From Dactylonectria macrodidyma (taxonomy: Eukaryota; Ascomycota; Sordariomycetes; Hypocreales; Nectriaceae): 64,000 nt of DNA. Shown here piece after piece: positions 1-9,779 of this stretch. Position numbers and translations under genes: made by a program. Every line of letters starts with the position of its first letter. The first letter of the stretch is position 1. The stretch lies in NCBI GenBank assembly GCA_020744425.1, contig JAGMUV010000027.1:62001-126000 (forward strand). Reading direction: 5' to 3'. The notes under the pieces are model-generated. The model saw only the letters and a program-made list of their open reading frames with translations, was not told the DNA's origin and searched no databases.

Positions 1-332
1 CATCCGAAGGTGGTCTGACTACGCACCTTAGGCCGCTTCCTCTCCTTTTTTTTCCTCATTGCCGCTGACCTCCGTAAGAGGGCTCCATTCCCAGGCGTTT
101 GTTCTCAGCTGCCCCTGCCGACACCCTTGACAGGCTAGGCAGTCTGATTTGACATGACGGTTGACAAAATTGATCTCCCGGTCCACGTGTTTACGCTGTA
201 ATTCGGCATCCTGTAGATCACGCTCGTCTCCTGCTCGGTAAAGCTGCCTTGCCTGACTGTCATGACCGTAGGCGTTGAACAATTCGTTGTAAATGCACTC
301 TCGCCACTGCCTGTGATTCGCGTATCTCTTCC

Positions 333-1139
333 CAGCGCTCTCAACAAGACAAGCCTAACCAAGACAAGACAAGCCAAGTCAAGTCAAGCCAAGTCAAGTT
401 GACCATCTTATCAATCAAGACGGCTTTTTTAGCTGGCTTGACTTGTCTTGATACCGGCTTGGTAAGCAGGGACCCTACGGTGGTCATAGCCACGGTGGCT
501 TGGATGGTAAAAATCCTGCTGGCACGGCCAAAAGTTAGCCCCGAGCACCACGCTCATCACCGTCAAGATGTCCGATATTGACGATACCTCTTCGGTGACC
601 GCCCCCTCGGAAGCAGTTACCGAGACGGCCAGCCAGCCTCGACCCTGAACACGAGATCCGCCACGGCCGGAAGCGCCGCGTTTGGAACCTATCTACGAAG
701 ACGAAGCGGCTGAAGATCCTTTCGAGTGGTGGCGGCAGAGAGAGAAGGACATTCCACGGCTTGCGAGGATGGCGTACGATCTCCTGTCTATTCCTTCGAC
801 GGCGTGCGAGTGTGAGAGGATCTTCAGCCTCGCCAAGTTTTTGGTTGGCACGCGGTGACACTCTCTCCAAGATCTGACGATGGAGATGCTCACGTGTGTG
901 AAGTTTTGGTGGCGGAATCCACTGATCTAAAGTCGGGTCCTTGTTCTAGATGGCTGCTTTGTCCGTAGATGCCAGTCTGCAGTTGAGCTCACGATGGCCG
1001 GCCTGCTTACCAACACGGCTTGAGTAGGCTTGACAAGATATCAAGACAAGCCAAGTCAAGTCAAGCCAGACCGCTAAGTTGTCAAGTCAAGACAAGCCAG
1101 AGCTCTGGCTTGTCTTGACTTGACTTGTTGAGAGCGCTG
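333..1139. mobile_element. Non-autonomous hAT element with CAAG arrays, inserted in piggyBac
   Basis: An 807-bp element with terminal inverted repeats CAGCGCTCTCAACAAG (333-348) and its complement ending at 1139. It is flanked by a perfect 8-bp target duplication, TCTCTTCC, at 325-332 and 1140-1147. Eight-base duplications and ends beginning CAG are typical of hAT. Both subterminal regions (about 340-470 and 1005-1130) are packed with CAAGTCAAG/CAAGACAAG and its complement. Removing the element plus one duplication copy rejoins the piggyBac reading frame exactly (KWKR then YANHRQW). Confidence 0.92.
568..930 (+). pseudogene. Internally deleted hAT transposase remnant
   Basis: Starts at ATG 568 with a short acidic/Ser-rich N-terminus (MSDIDDTSSV), then passes straight into the C-terminal hAT dimerisation region (FEWWRQREKDIPRLARMAYD, then ECERIFSLAK). 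The zinc finger and catalytic core are missing. Two in-frame TGA codons (646-648, 856-858) lie where relatives have Arg, so both fit CGA to TGA. After the second, the same frame continues with a normal hAT ending (HSLQDLTMEMLTCVKFWWRN) to TAA at 928. This explains the element at 333-1139 as a deletion derivative that needs a transposase in trans. Confidence 0.85.
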
Positions 1140-3193
1140 TCTCTTCCACTTTGGCTGCCCGTGAAGTTGAGCAACATAGCTGTTAACAAGGGCCACATCA
1201 AGGAGGAAGGTCCAGGCTAGTGCCTGCCATGCACCACGGCGTAGGGCATGATCATACTTATAATATGACCTCAATTGGTCACCACGGTCAACGTGGTTCA
1301 TCTCGTCGTTATAAGCAGCAGCTACTGTCGGTATGTTGATCATTTTGATAGCTTCGTTACCAAAAAAAAGGCGTATCGGCTTGGCCTCTGACTTCTTGGA
1401 TGACGGCTTCTTCCTCTGTCGGATGACACGCTCATCGTCGGCACCGGTGAACACGGTAGATAAGAATAACACAAGCTTATTGTCCTTCCAAGCGATTTGG
1501 TTGACCTATGGTTATAGCACGAAGACGAATTAGTAGGGGATTCTCAGCCAAAAGTATCTTGAAGTCAGTACCTGGTTGTCAGGGGTTGGTATCGCCTTGA
1601 CGGCATTAAATTCGTACATTTTTTTTTACCTTGCCGTCATCGTTCTTATCCCTCACTAATTCCTCGTGGGTGCCGCTATTCGTATGAGCTGTGCCAGTGG
1701 GCCCGTAGCCCTGTTTGCGGAGGTTGCGGAAGAGAGGTGGGGATGAGAAGAGGTTATCCACAAATACGTGATATGTCGATTTTGGCAGTGTTTTTGTAAG
1801 GCCAATAACGACGGCTTGGGTCGAATTCACTGCTTCATCGTCGTCTTCTATATCAGGGGTTTTTTCTGCGGCCTTGGCTGAGGCCTTCCTTCTCTTCCTA
1901 GGCCGGGCTTGTGAGGGTTGTGATGATAGTAACTGTGTTGAAATTTCAACGCCAACGGCGCCGTGTTCCGCATCTTTGATATGCCATAGCCAGTGAATAA
2001 AGAAGCCCAGCTGGGCTATGGCCCAAATCTTGAAGCCCACGGGGTCGGGCTTGCTTTTGATAGTCGTGATGGCGTCACTTCTGCCCGTATAGCGGATTAT
2101 GCACTCATCGATAGCTAGGTGGGACCCAGGTCGGAATAGTTGCATGGATACGGCTTGTATATGCTCAGACCACTCTTCAACGCCTTGGAATACCCTCGGA
2201 AGTGGTGCAGTCTCGTCAACTTTGGTGTGGTCAAAGGGGCGAAGGTGCCTGTGGATAAGTTGAAATGTATCGTGTAACGGGTCAGGCCCACTTGGCTGGC
2301 GGCTCTGCCGCCAAGCCCGAATTCTTCTCCACAGCGCCATCGAGTCGATTCTCGAATCTTCTATATTAAAGAAGATATAACGCTTCACGCACCCAGTTTG
2401 TATTTAGATTCTTTCCTTTCTTCACATTGAAAGTAAACAGCATAGGGACTAGTTAGTTGAATCAACTCGCTAGAGGCCTTTCACATATCGTATGAAATGA
2501 ACTTAACAAATGAGTGCTCAGCGCGTTGAATACCGGGCTTGGGGCTCTCCCAATAGCTTCGTATCTTCTTTTCCTTATGCACTCCCATATAAATAAGCAC
2601 TGCAATCATCGTCATCACCTCTGAAGCCGTTGGACCTTCCCATTTGTGGAGTTTTGAGGTTCGCTTCATTTCGGTTTTCCAACTATCGATCCAGCCGTTC
2701 ATTTTGAGCCACGAGACCCAGCTTTTGGTGTAGACGACCCATTTTTCAACGAGGGATATAGGGAGGAAAAGTTGGAATAGCTTCAGAGGCGTTGGAGGCA
2801 GTGTGTTGATGTGAAATTTGCGTGGTTCTACTTGGAAGGGCTCGAAGGTCGTGCCTCGGTCCTCTTCGGCCGGAAAAACCGCGGCAGGGGTTGAATCATT
2901 GGGCCAAATGCGATGGCTGTGCCGTTCATCGAGAAAGCTCGTGTCATCATAGGGGATGATGACCTGTATCTCGTCTAGAATTGGAGGGGAGCTCATTGAT
3001 GAGATCAAAATAATTTGATGTTGTTTAAGGTGTGAAATGGCATCAATTTCTTCTTGCCTTAAACTTTTCGTACACCTCACGTACTTCCGAGGTGACCGAG
3101 ATAAGTGGGGCGAGTGACTTTGCGGAGGTCCGCACGCACTCAGGAGATAGGGTAGCCAAGTCCATGGTAATGGCCTCGGCTAAGGGGGTGTGT

Positions 3194-3805
3194 CCAGACA
3201 TCCCAATAATGAATAAATACATAATATTGCCATATTCTTATGTATTCATAGTCGTGCCCTTATATTCTTATCTATTCTTAAGCTTATGAATTATTCGTAA
3301 TATAAGCTTGATGGCCCACTTATATCGTCGTCGTCGCTGGCGAGTTCCATGACCTCGTCACCTACTGCCACATTGACTTTGCGGATCAAGTCGTTCTTCA
3401 CCCAATTGCTCAGGCAATGAAGTCTCTCGACAGTATCAGCCTAGTGCCGTGCCCTGGCCCATGAAATTGTCCGTCATGCGCAGGAGAATACCCGTTCCGG
3501 GTTGTCTGGCATCGCTGGTACACGGAGTACGTCAATGGCCAAGCACGAAACATTGGAGGAGCTCGTCCAAATCCTTCTAGAGACTTCGTCGGCAGCAATG
3601 CGCGTCACGGCTGCAATCAACATGAAACACGCTCGTGTTAAGCAAGCGTGGTGGGGCATCCCTGTGGGGAGGTGGCGGATCCATATTCTTAAGAATATAA
3701 GAATTATGTATTCATTGGCAGCCTCTGTATTCTTATCCTTATGCATAAGCTTAAGAATGAATATGCTCCTAAGAATGGATATATATTCATTACTGGGATG
3801 TCTGG
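3194..3805. mobile_element. 612-bp non-autonomous hAT-derived element
   Basis: Terminal inverted repeats of about 24 bp (CCAGACATCCCARTAATGAA and onward, one mismatch) at 3194 and ending at 3805. The bases GTGTGT flank both ends (3188-3193, 3806-3811). This is shorter than the usual 8 bp and low in complexity, so it is weak as a duplication. AT-rich TATTCTTA/TAAGAATA motifs recur inside both ends. The middle holds a hAT C-terminal remnant on the minus strand. Confidence 0.75.
3318..3598 (-). pseudogene. hAT transposase C-terminal remnant
   Basis: The minus strand reads a hAT dimerisation domain in one frame: LAIDVLRVPAMPDNPERVFS, then RTISWARAR, then ADTVERLHCLSNWVKNDLIR, ending in an acidic tail (ASDDDDISG). 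A TGA at 3474-3476 sits where Arg is usual, and a TAG further on sits where Gln is usual; both fit C-to-T changes. It is the only coding trace in the element at 3194-3805. Confidence 0.72.
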
Positions 3806-3808
3806 GTG

Positions 3809-3982
3809 TGTCACGATGTGTATTTGGATAGCAGGGCGTGTATATGGCGTGTGACTGCTATAGCAATATCCTTCTAGCTACTTTAGCATAAAGGGTGTAC
3901 AGGGACTCAGAGCGGGGACTTGACACAATCAAGAACATACACACACCCAATTAGATGCCTTACACGATAAGAGATCGTGACA
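3809..3982. repeat. Solo-LTR-like copy 1 (174 bp)
   Basis: Begins TGTCACGATG and ends GATCGTGACA, so it has LTR-style TG...CA ends with short inverted termini. It is about 90% identical to the copy at 3988-4162, and GGTTT follows it. Its first bases overlap the right flank of the element ending at 3805. No retrotransposon body is nearby. Confidence 0.6.
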
Positions 3983-3987
3983 GGTTT

Positions 3988-4162
3988 TGTCACGATGTGT
4001 ATTTTGGGTAGCAGGGCGTGTACATGGCGTGTGACGGCCATAGCAATATCCTTCTAGCTACTTCTGCATAAAGGATGTACAGGGACTCAGAGCGGGGACT
4101 TGAGGCAACTCAGAAAAAACACACACCCAATCAGATGCCTCACACAATAAGAGCTCGTGACA
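3988..4162. repeat. Solo-LTR-like copy 2 (175 bp) flanked by GGTTT
   Basis: Begins TGTCACGATG and ends GCTCGTGACA, with the 5-bp GGTTT on both sides (3983-3987 and 4163-4167), as expected of an LTR-element insertion. A tandem duplication of an LTR plus GGTTT unit would look the same. Confidence 0.6.
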
Positions 4163-4301
4163 GGTTTTGACCCAGTGTAAGATATAGCCTTCCGTAGTCA
4201 ACCGTAGCTGACAGGGGTGGTACAAAATTGCTGCCTTAGCCGCAGCAAAGGGATGTAACGACTTAACTAGAGAGAGCAATGCTAGGAATATCAAGCTGTC
4301 C

Positions 4302-5870
4302 TCAGTCAAGCGGCTCAAGTGCTCCTTTCTTGCTTACCTCAATCGCTGGAACCTCTCTCACCAAACTTCTCCACTCAGGCAATACAGATGCCTCAACCCA
4401 ATTCCCATGGATTTGTGCCTTGACATGCATAGGAAGCTGGATGATCGCGATCGGGTTCTCAAACTCCCGTGTATCAATAACCACCAAGTCGTTGCGAGTC
4501 AATGAACGCCGTTCAACCATGGCAATGACCCAACCATCGCCCTCTGGGGCATCCCTTGAACGAGGGACGAAGATGGGCTCTTGCACCAAAGAATCGTCAC
4601 CAGCATAGAAATACTCTGTCTTGCCAGTCTTATGACTGTGCATGGCCAGGCCATTCAGCCCATGAAAGATGTTGGTGCCGCCATCAGACTTTTCGGGGAT
4701 GAAGACGTTGAGGAAGAGGTACTCGTACTCATGCGTCATGAATCGTTCATCAATGCGTGGGAACTCAGAGGGGACATCAAGAACCACGAGCGGGTCTTCA
4801 ACAGTAGTACCGCTTGGTTGGTTAAGGTCGATTTCCCACCGGACAAAATCCGCCTTTGCATCCTTTGCAGGCATTCTGCCATCATAGGAAGGGAAGAAGG
4901 GGAAGGCGTTGTCGTGAACACGCGAAGACTCAAAGTACAGCCTGCCATCGTCTCCCTCCCATGCGCCCGCCGTATGAATGGGCATGCAATTCTTCCACGA
5001 GTAGACTCTGTACTCTCCTTGCTTCCATCCTGGGAAGAGCGGCGTCGTCTTTCGCCTCGGTACGACTATGAAAGTCGCCTGAAGACTATAGTTCCACGCC
5101 CAATGTTGCTTGCCAGCCTTCATACGTGCCAAGTCGGCTTCAAATGGCCATAGCACAAGGATGATCCAGTTTGGGGTTATGGCGCAGTCGTGAATGAAGG
5201 CACACCACGGGGATTGGATCCATTGTTCATCGTGTACATTGCCGTCCTTGTCGAGGGCGTAAACAACTATGTCAGTGGTCGCAAGCCCTTTAGCTTCGTA
5301 ACCAAACACGACAAGCTGGTTTGAGTAGGGGTCAACCTTGGGGTGGGCAGTGAATGTCTTGGACTTGACCTGGCCTGCGAATGGATCGTACCCCTTGGTG
5401 TCGAGAGTATCAGGGTCGACAGAGTAGGGCAAGGCGACTTCTTTCAATGCCAGCAGGTGACGCGCCCAGTAGACGAGGTTCGTATTGGCCGTCGAGTCGA
5501 CAGCTGCCCGAACGCATGGGTGATGAGTAAACGGATTGCGATATAAGCCAAAGAGGGCTTTGTTCGCCCTTCTCTCGAGCTTGTACCGCTCAGTCTCGAT
5601 GTACTTGATCTTCATGTCAACACGCCCGTCACGGATCCTGAAAGCCGAGATGTTCCCATCGCCATCAATGGGTACGTTGTTGGGGTCTGGGGGAACAAAG
5701 GGATCGCACATGACCCGATAGAAGGTCCCGTCGATGGCGGAGGGAATTTTTCCCAGAACGACGAGATCGCCGACTTCCCCTTCAAGCCGGCAAGGCAAGT
5801 TGGAACCAGCCAGGTCTAAGGCCTGAGGCCATTTGGTTTTGAGACCTTGGGGTTCGACTGCAGTGGTCAT
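4302..5870 (-). CDS. Carotenoid oxygenase (RPE65/lignostilbene dioxygenase) family protein
   Basis: A single uninterrupted 522-codon ORF. The family are non-haem Fe(II) dioxygenases that split a C=C bond in carotenoids, apocarotenoids or stilbenes to give two aldehydes. The four iron-binding His are recognisable: H176 in TAHPKVDP, H227 in FIHDC, H299 in PIHTAGAWEGDDG and H488 in IHGNWVEA. Also seen are DGTFYRVMCDP near the N-terminus, ANTNLVYW and GTNIFHGLNG. Length fits the fungal family, so it looks complete. The lack of introns and the N-terminus resemble stilbene-cleaving fungal members, but the substrate cannot be fixed from sequence. It is divergent from a transcription-factor gene starting 461 bp away, which may regulate it. 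A TATA-like box lies about 70 bp upstream. Confidence 0.92.
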   Translation of the reverse strand: MTTAVEPQGLKTKWPQALDLAGSNLPCRLEGEVGDLVVLGKIPSAIDGTFYRVMCDPFVPPDPNNVPIDGDGNISAFRIRDGRVDMKIKYIETERYKLERRANKALFGLYRNPFTHHPCVRAAVDSTANTNLVYWARHLLALKEVALPYSVDPDTLDTKGYDPFAGQVKSKTFTAHPKVDPYSNQLVVFGYEAKGLATTDIVVYALDKDGNVHDEQWIQSPWCAFIHDCAITPNWIILVLWPFEADLARMKAGKQHWAWNYSLQATFIVVPRRKTTPLFPGWKQGEYRVYSWKNCMPIHTAGAWEGDDGRLYFESSRVHDNAFPFFPSYDGRMPAKDAKADFVRWEIDLNQPSGTTVEDPLVVLDVPSEFPRIDERFMTHEYEYLFLNVFIPEKSDGGTNIFHGLNGLAMHSHKTGKTEYFYAGDDSLVQEPIFVPRSRDAPEGDGWVIAMVERRSLTRNDLVVIDTREFENPIAIIQLPMHVKAQIHGNWVEASVLPEWRSLVREVPAIEVSKKGALEPLD

Positions 5871-5936
5871 GTTGGAGCAGAGGAAGCTTGCGTTTTGCTG
5901 TAGAACATGCTATGAGATCGACTGGATATCAATGGC

Positions 5937-5945
5937 TTTTATATA
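5937..5945 (-). promoter_or_regulatory. TATA-like box of the carotenoid oxygenase gene
   Basis: TATATAAAA on the minus strand, about 70 bp upstream of ATG 5870, in the 461-bp intergenic region shared with the divergent regulator. Confidence 0.5.
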
Positions 5946-6331
5946 GTTTGCTATCGAAAAGGATGAAACAATCTTTGGACCATGGATGTCGAAGTGAGCA
6001 ATCCTACCGCGATCGAATGCCGAGACCCTAACCGTAGGTAATACTTCTGAACAGGGTAGGAATTGGCAACCTGGGCCTCGGGATTGGTTGGATCAAGCTG
6101 AGTGGGGCGGACAAATCCCACCCCCTCATAAAAGTTGTCTCTGGAACCCAGAAGCGGAAAAGCGTCTTGATTCGGGCTTCGACCTAGTCTACGATGAATC
6201 ACTAAACAGGGCTGGGCTGGGCGGAGCAGAGCGGGGTAGTCTGGGGTTATGACAAGGTCAACCTTCAAGGCTCCAACTCAAGAGCACTCTCGTCGTAACT
6301 CAATACTATCGATGGATGGGTGTTGCTCGCC

Positions 6332-8566
6332 ATGACGGAAGCGAAGAGGCTATTCACTTGCCAGGTCTGCTCCAAATCGTATGCCCGGGCATGCCACCTT
6401 CTCCGCCACAGAAAGAGTCGTAAGAGCACCGCGTCTTGCAGGTTGCTGGAAAGGATCACTAACATTCAACGACACAGACACTGAGGAGTCAGATTTCCGG
6501 TGTCCCTTTTGTCACGACAAGTTTTCTCGATCGTAAGTGGGTTAGGAAAATGTGAACCTCGTCTAGTTTTGCTCACAGGAGCCTGAGAGATGCCGCGCGC
6601 CGTCATTCCAAGACGTGCAACAGAGGAGCTGGGAGACCGCTCCCATCGACGCTCAAGCCGGGACGGAGATTCCACGCCTGTGACGGTTGCGCCATTTCAA
6701 AAAGCGGCTGCGACGGCAGATACCCATGTTCAACCTGTGCTGCTACCAAACAACTCTGTACCTACAATCGAGTTCTACAGAGTCTGTCCGTACCCAAATA
6801 CACAGGCCAAGAAAGAATATCGGACCTAGTGTTAGGTTCGAGATGCAGCATGATATTGCGGCGTCAATTGTACCATGATCAGGGGACTGGCGGTGCTGGC
6901 TTCACCCTTCTATACGAGCCAGCCGAACCAGAATCCGATGTAGTGCCGGTATTCTTTCTGTTGCAGTACACCAACCCTCAGAACGGTAGGATTCAGGATT
7001 ACTTCGGCCCGGGTGCTAAGTCTCTTGGCGTGACTGCCAAGGGCAGCGACCTATCCATTGAAAACAACAACTCTGTCACTTTTACCTCTACAGACCTGAG
7101 CGATTGGTGCTGGAACGACCACGATGAATTCCACGTCATAGACACAGTCTTTGGAGTTGAATCTTCGGTCTTCAACCAGACTGATACCACTCGGGCAGAC
7201 ACCGACCAGCAGCTCAGTCTTGGAGGGAACCTTGAAACAACAATGAGCGAAATTACCTCGGCACTTCTCGCGACGAGTATGAGTAAAGTGTCGTTTACGA
7301 CGTACTATACGCTCCTAGAGTCAGCCGAATGTATCTTCTCAGCTGAAAAAGCTTCTTCGTTCGTCGATTCCTACTTTGACAACTGGCACCCTCATTGTCC
7401 AATATTACATCAATGCTCCTTTGACATCAATAGTGCCCACCCACCTCTTTTAGCAGCCCTCATCTTAATGGGAGCTGTCTTTTCATCAGGAAAAACCACA
7501 ATGGCAGCCCGAATCTGCTTGGATGCCATGGAGGAATATATTTTTGGCCACGCAGACTTTATACGCCTCATAGACCAATCCTCCGAGGAGAAGCCAGGAG
7601 CGACAGATATTGCCCCTCTCCAGGCATCCTTCATCATTACGATCATACAGCACTGGGACACTCACAGCGAATCAAGGAGGCGGATTCGTCTTCATCGGTT
7701 TCCAGATATCGTCCGCGCGGCGCGCAACCTCGGGCTTACGTCGCTTCGACACAGCCATTGCGCGGTTCACGACAAACTTTACGATTATCAAGATTCGCAA
7801 GCATTTGTTAAAACTGAAGAGTCCATCAGGTGCGTCTGTAATCAATCAACAGTACTAGGCATCTTTCTAATACCGCCCGATGCAAAGGCTCATGAATTGG
7901 ATATTTCTTGTGGACTCCTCTCATGCCATCTTTCATCGGAGTCTTCCGCAGCTGGAACTCACCGAATTGACCGGGGCTCTTCCTTGCCCCGAGAACGTTT
8001 TCAACACCCAAACTCTTAGACCTCGGTGTTGGTGTAACAAGGGAGAACTTGTCTACAAGATCCCATCTACCGCGGATGGAATCGACCTCCTAATGGATGA
8101 CAGCTGGACAAACGATACATCATCGCGCTTTGGTCAGCTCGGCTACTTGGACCTTTTTATCTTAGTATCCGGTATGTTTCAGCTATTGCGGCTGTTTGCT
8201 AACCGTGTCTGGACTCTGAAGTCCAGTTTCTTGTCCCCTAGCTAACGTCTGCAAGGGCTGCATGAAATCATCTTTAGAACCGACAATACTTACACTCCTC
8301 AAGGTTACAAGAGTGCGCTGCGCCGAGCCCTCGGTCGATGGAGATACCTGTGGGATGTGAATCTTAGAAACTTAGATAGCGTCGAGGAGGGCTGCCTTGG
8401 ATTCTTCAGGAAGGCTGATGAATACTGGTGCTTGGCTAACTTGCTTCTCAAAGAAGATTGCCCCAAGTTGAAGAGGACATCGGAGGGCGATTCAGGTCAA
8501 GATTGTATGGATGGTGTTCATGAATTTTTAAAGCGATTCTCACAACTCAGTATCGCGTCGTTCTGA
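6332..8566 (+). CDS. C2H2 plus Zn2Cys6 fungal transcription factor
   Basis: Predicted exons are 6332-6419, 6478-6532, 6588-7829, 7888-8171 and 8256-8566 (1980 nt, 659 aa), all with GT-AG junctions and an open frame throughout. The start is the first in-frame ATG before the fingers. Two classical fingers come first: C10-C13-H26-H30, and C38-C41-H54-C58 with Cys as last ligand. A Zn2Cys6 binuclear cluster follows (C79 to C105, spacing 2-6-5-2-6). The rest is a fungal-specific regulator domain, including LMNWIFLVDSSHAIFH and LPCPENVFN after the 7830-7887 intron. Proteins joining both finger types are known fungal regulators. It points away from the carotenoid oxygenase gene, so a pathway-specific role is plausible but inferred. 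The third acceptor (6587/6588) was chosen because it gives the exact 12-residue finger spacing; using 6578/6579 would add three residues. Confidence 0.88.
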
Positions 8567-8785
8567 CAAGGCAATGTAAAGTATTTTCCACTTGGCAATT
8601 TGTTAGCTTCGATCAGTTATACCTAGATACCCTTCACATGCAGCGCTTAATATCAAGGGCATGAAACAGACACGATATAGATACACCGTGGCAAACATTA
8701 AGACAAACGTGTGAGGGGACAAGAGCACAAACGAGGTCGAGTGCGAGTTGGTAAAATGATTGCGAGGAGAGAGAGAGTCTCTCAG

Positions 8786-9779
8786 CAGACTTGCCTATCC
8801 TGATATCATATCCGATATGATAAATTATCCTGATATCAGGATAACACACTATCCTGATATGACATCGGCTTAGCAGGATAGCAGAGATGATATCAGGCTA
8901 GCAGCTTTAGCAGCTTTAGCAGAGATGATATAGCAACAGATACATCTAAGCTTAAAGGTAAATATTTCATTCAATTCTAATCTAGATCATCATCTGAATC
9001 AACCCGAATACTACCGTTTATTTCACCGTCCACGACAAGCCCTCTACCACCACGTGATGATGGTATAATGAGTCCTTCACGCAGCCAGTTACCGATGCAT
9101 TCAACCTTCTCCAGATTAACACATGACATCCTTTCGCGATCCCATGATAAAGTACGTCTTCCTCCACTAAATGCAGACTCGGGGTCGGCAGAACCCGGGG
9201 GCGCAGATAGTATATCGATGGCCATGCGACTGAGACGCGGATATGTCCGAACCTGATCCCTCCGACACCACCAGAGCAGAGGAGAGCCTTCAATCTTTAT
9301 CGGCTGAGCGTGGATAATGTTTTCGAAGTCATCTACGTCCCTGGTTATGTCCTCAGCGACCATAATCTCGTTCAGAAGCCGATCAAGCTCGTTTGGTTCT
9401 CCTTGCTGCGACCTAGACGCTTCGCTCAGCGCCTGGGCAGGTCCGAGGGCGGGCGCCATCTTGTATTCTTCCTCCCAGATTGTACGAGCATCCCTAATGG
9501 CAGTCTCCGCCCATTCTTCCTTCCAGTGTGTTTTAAGGTATCGCGCTCGCTTCGACGGATCGAGGAGGAGGGCAGTTGCATAGATAGGTGACTCCCCAGA
9601 TAAAGCATAGTACTTATCAAGTACGAACCAGCCCATATCAATAGAGTGCAGCATGAGAGGATCATGTGTCTCCTCTGCTTCATAGAGTTCCTAAAGAGAT
9701 GATCAGTAACTATCTGGTTTAGTTAGGCGAAAGATGAGATGACACCTTTTTCTGCTCATAGTGGCGAAGTAGTATATCC
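8786..9779 (-). mobile_element. hAT element 3' part, truncated, with TATCAGGAT array
   Basis: Probable left end at CAGACTTGCCTATCCTGATA (8786), followed to about 8945 by repeated ATCCTGATATC/TATCAGGATA and later TTTAGCAG units. The transposase tail follows, and the sequence is cut at 9780 by the ATCGAT element. No second end or duplication survives. Confidence 0.7.
8977..9779 (-). pseudogene. hAT transposase C-terminal half
   Basis: Open frame from about 9683 to 8977: LHSIDMGWFVLDKYYALSGE, ATALLLDPSKRARYLKTHWK, then the dimerisation region (RLSRMAIDILSAPPGSADPE, SAFSGGRRTLSWDRERM) and an acidic C-terminus ending DSDDDLD. A 50-60 bp intron near 9690-9745 connects to an upstream exon (ILLRHYEQKK), which is cut at 9780 by another element. 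The BED finger and most of the RNase H core are absent. No internal stop was seen in the surviving part. Confidence 0.82.

Larger units (their letters stand above)
28..2996 (-). pseudogene. piggyBac-type transposase, interrupted and frameshifted
   Basis: A DDE_Tnp_1_7 (piggyBac) transposase that would excise and insert at TTAA. The N-terminal exon runs 2996 to about 2485, beginning at ATG 2996 (MSSPPILDE). The middle exon runs about 2375 to 1572 with the core motif DECIIRYTGRSD and FVDNLFSS. Residues VNQIAWKDN resume at 1505 after a 66-bp intron (1506-1571). The C-terminal part (WRECIYNELFNAYG, then a Cys-rich tail with CLACQGC) lies at 324-28, on the far side of a hAT insertion at 333-1139. 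A run of nine A on the coding strand (about 1617-1625) puts the downstream sequence one base out of frame; eight would keep it. The intron near 2390-2485 is not resolved. Family call is firm; the copy is inactive as read. No terminal repeat was found, and the window starts close to its 3' end. Confidence 0.88.
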
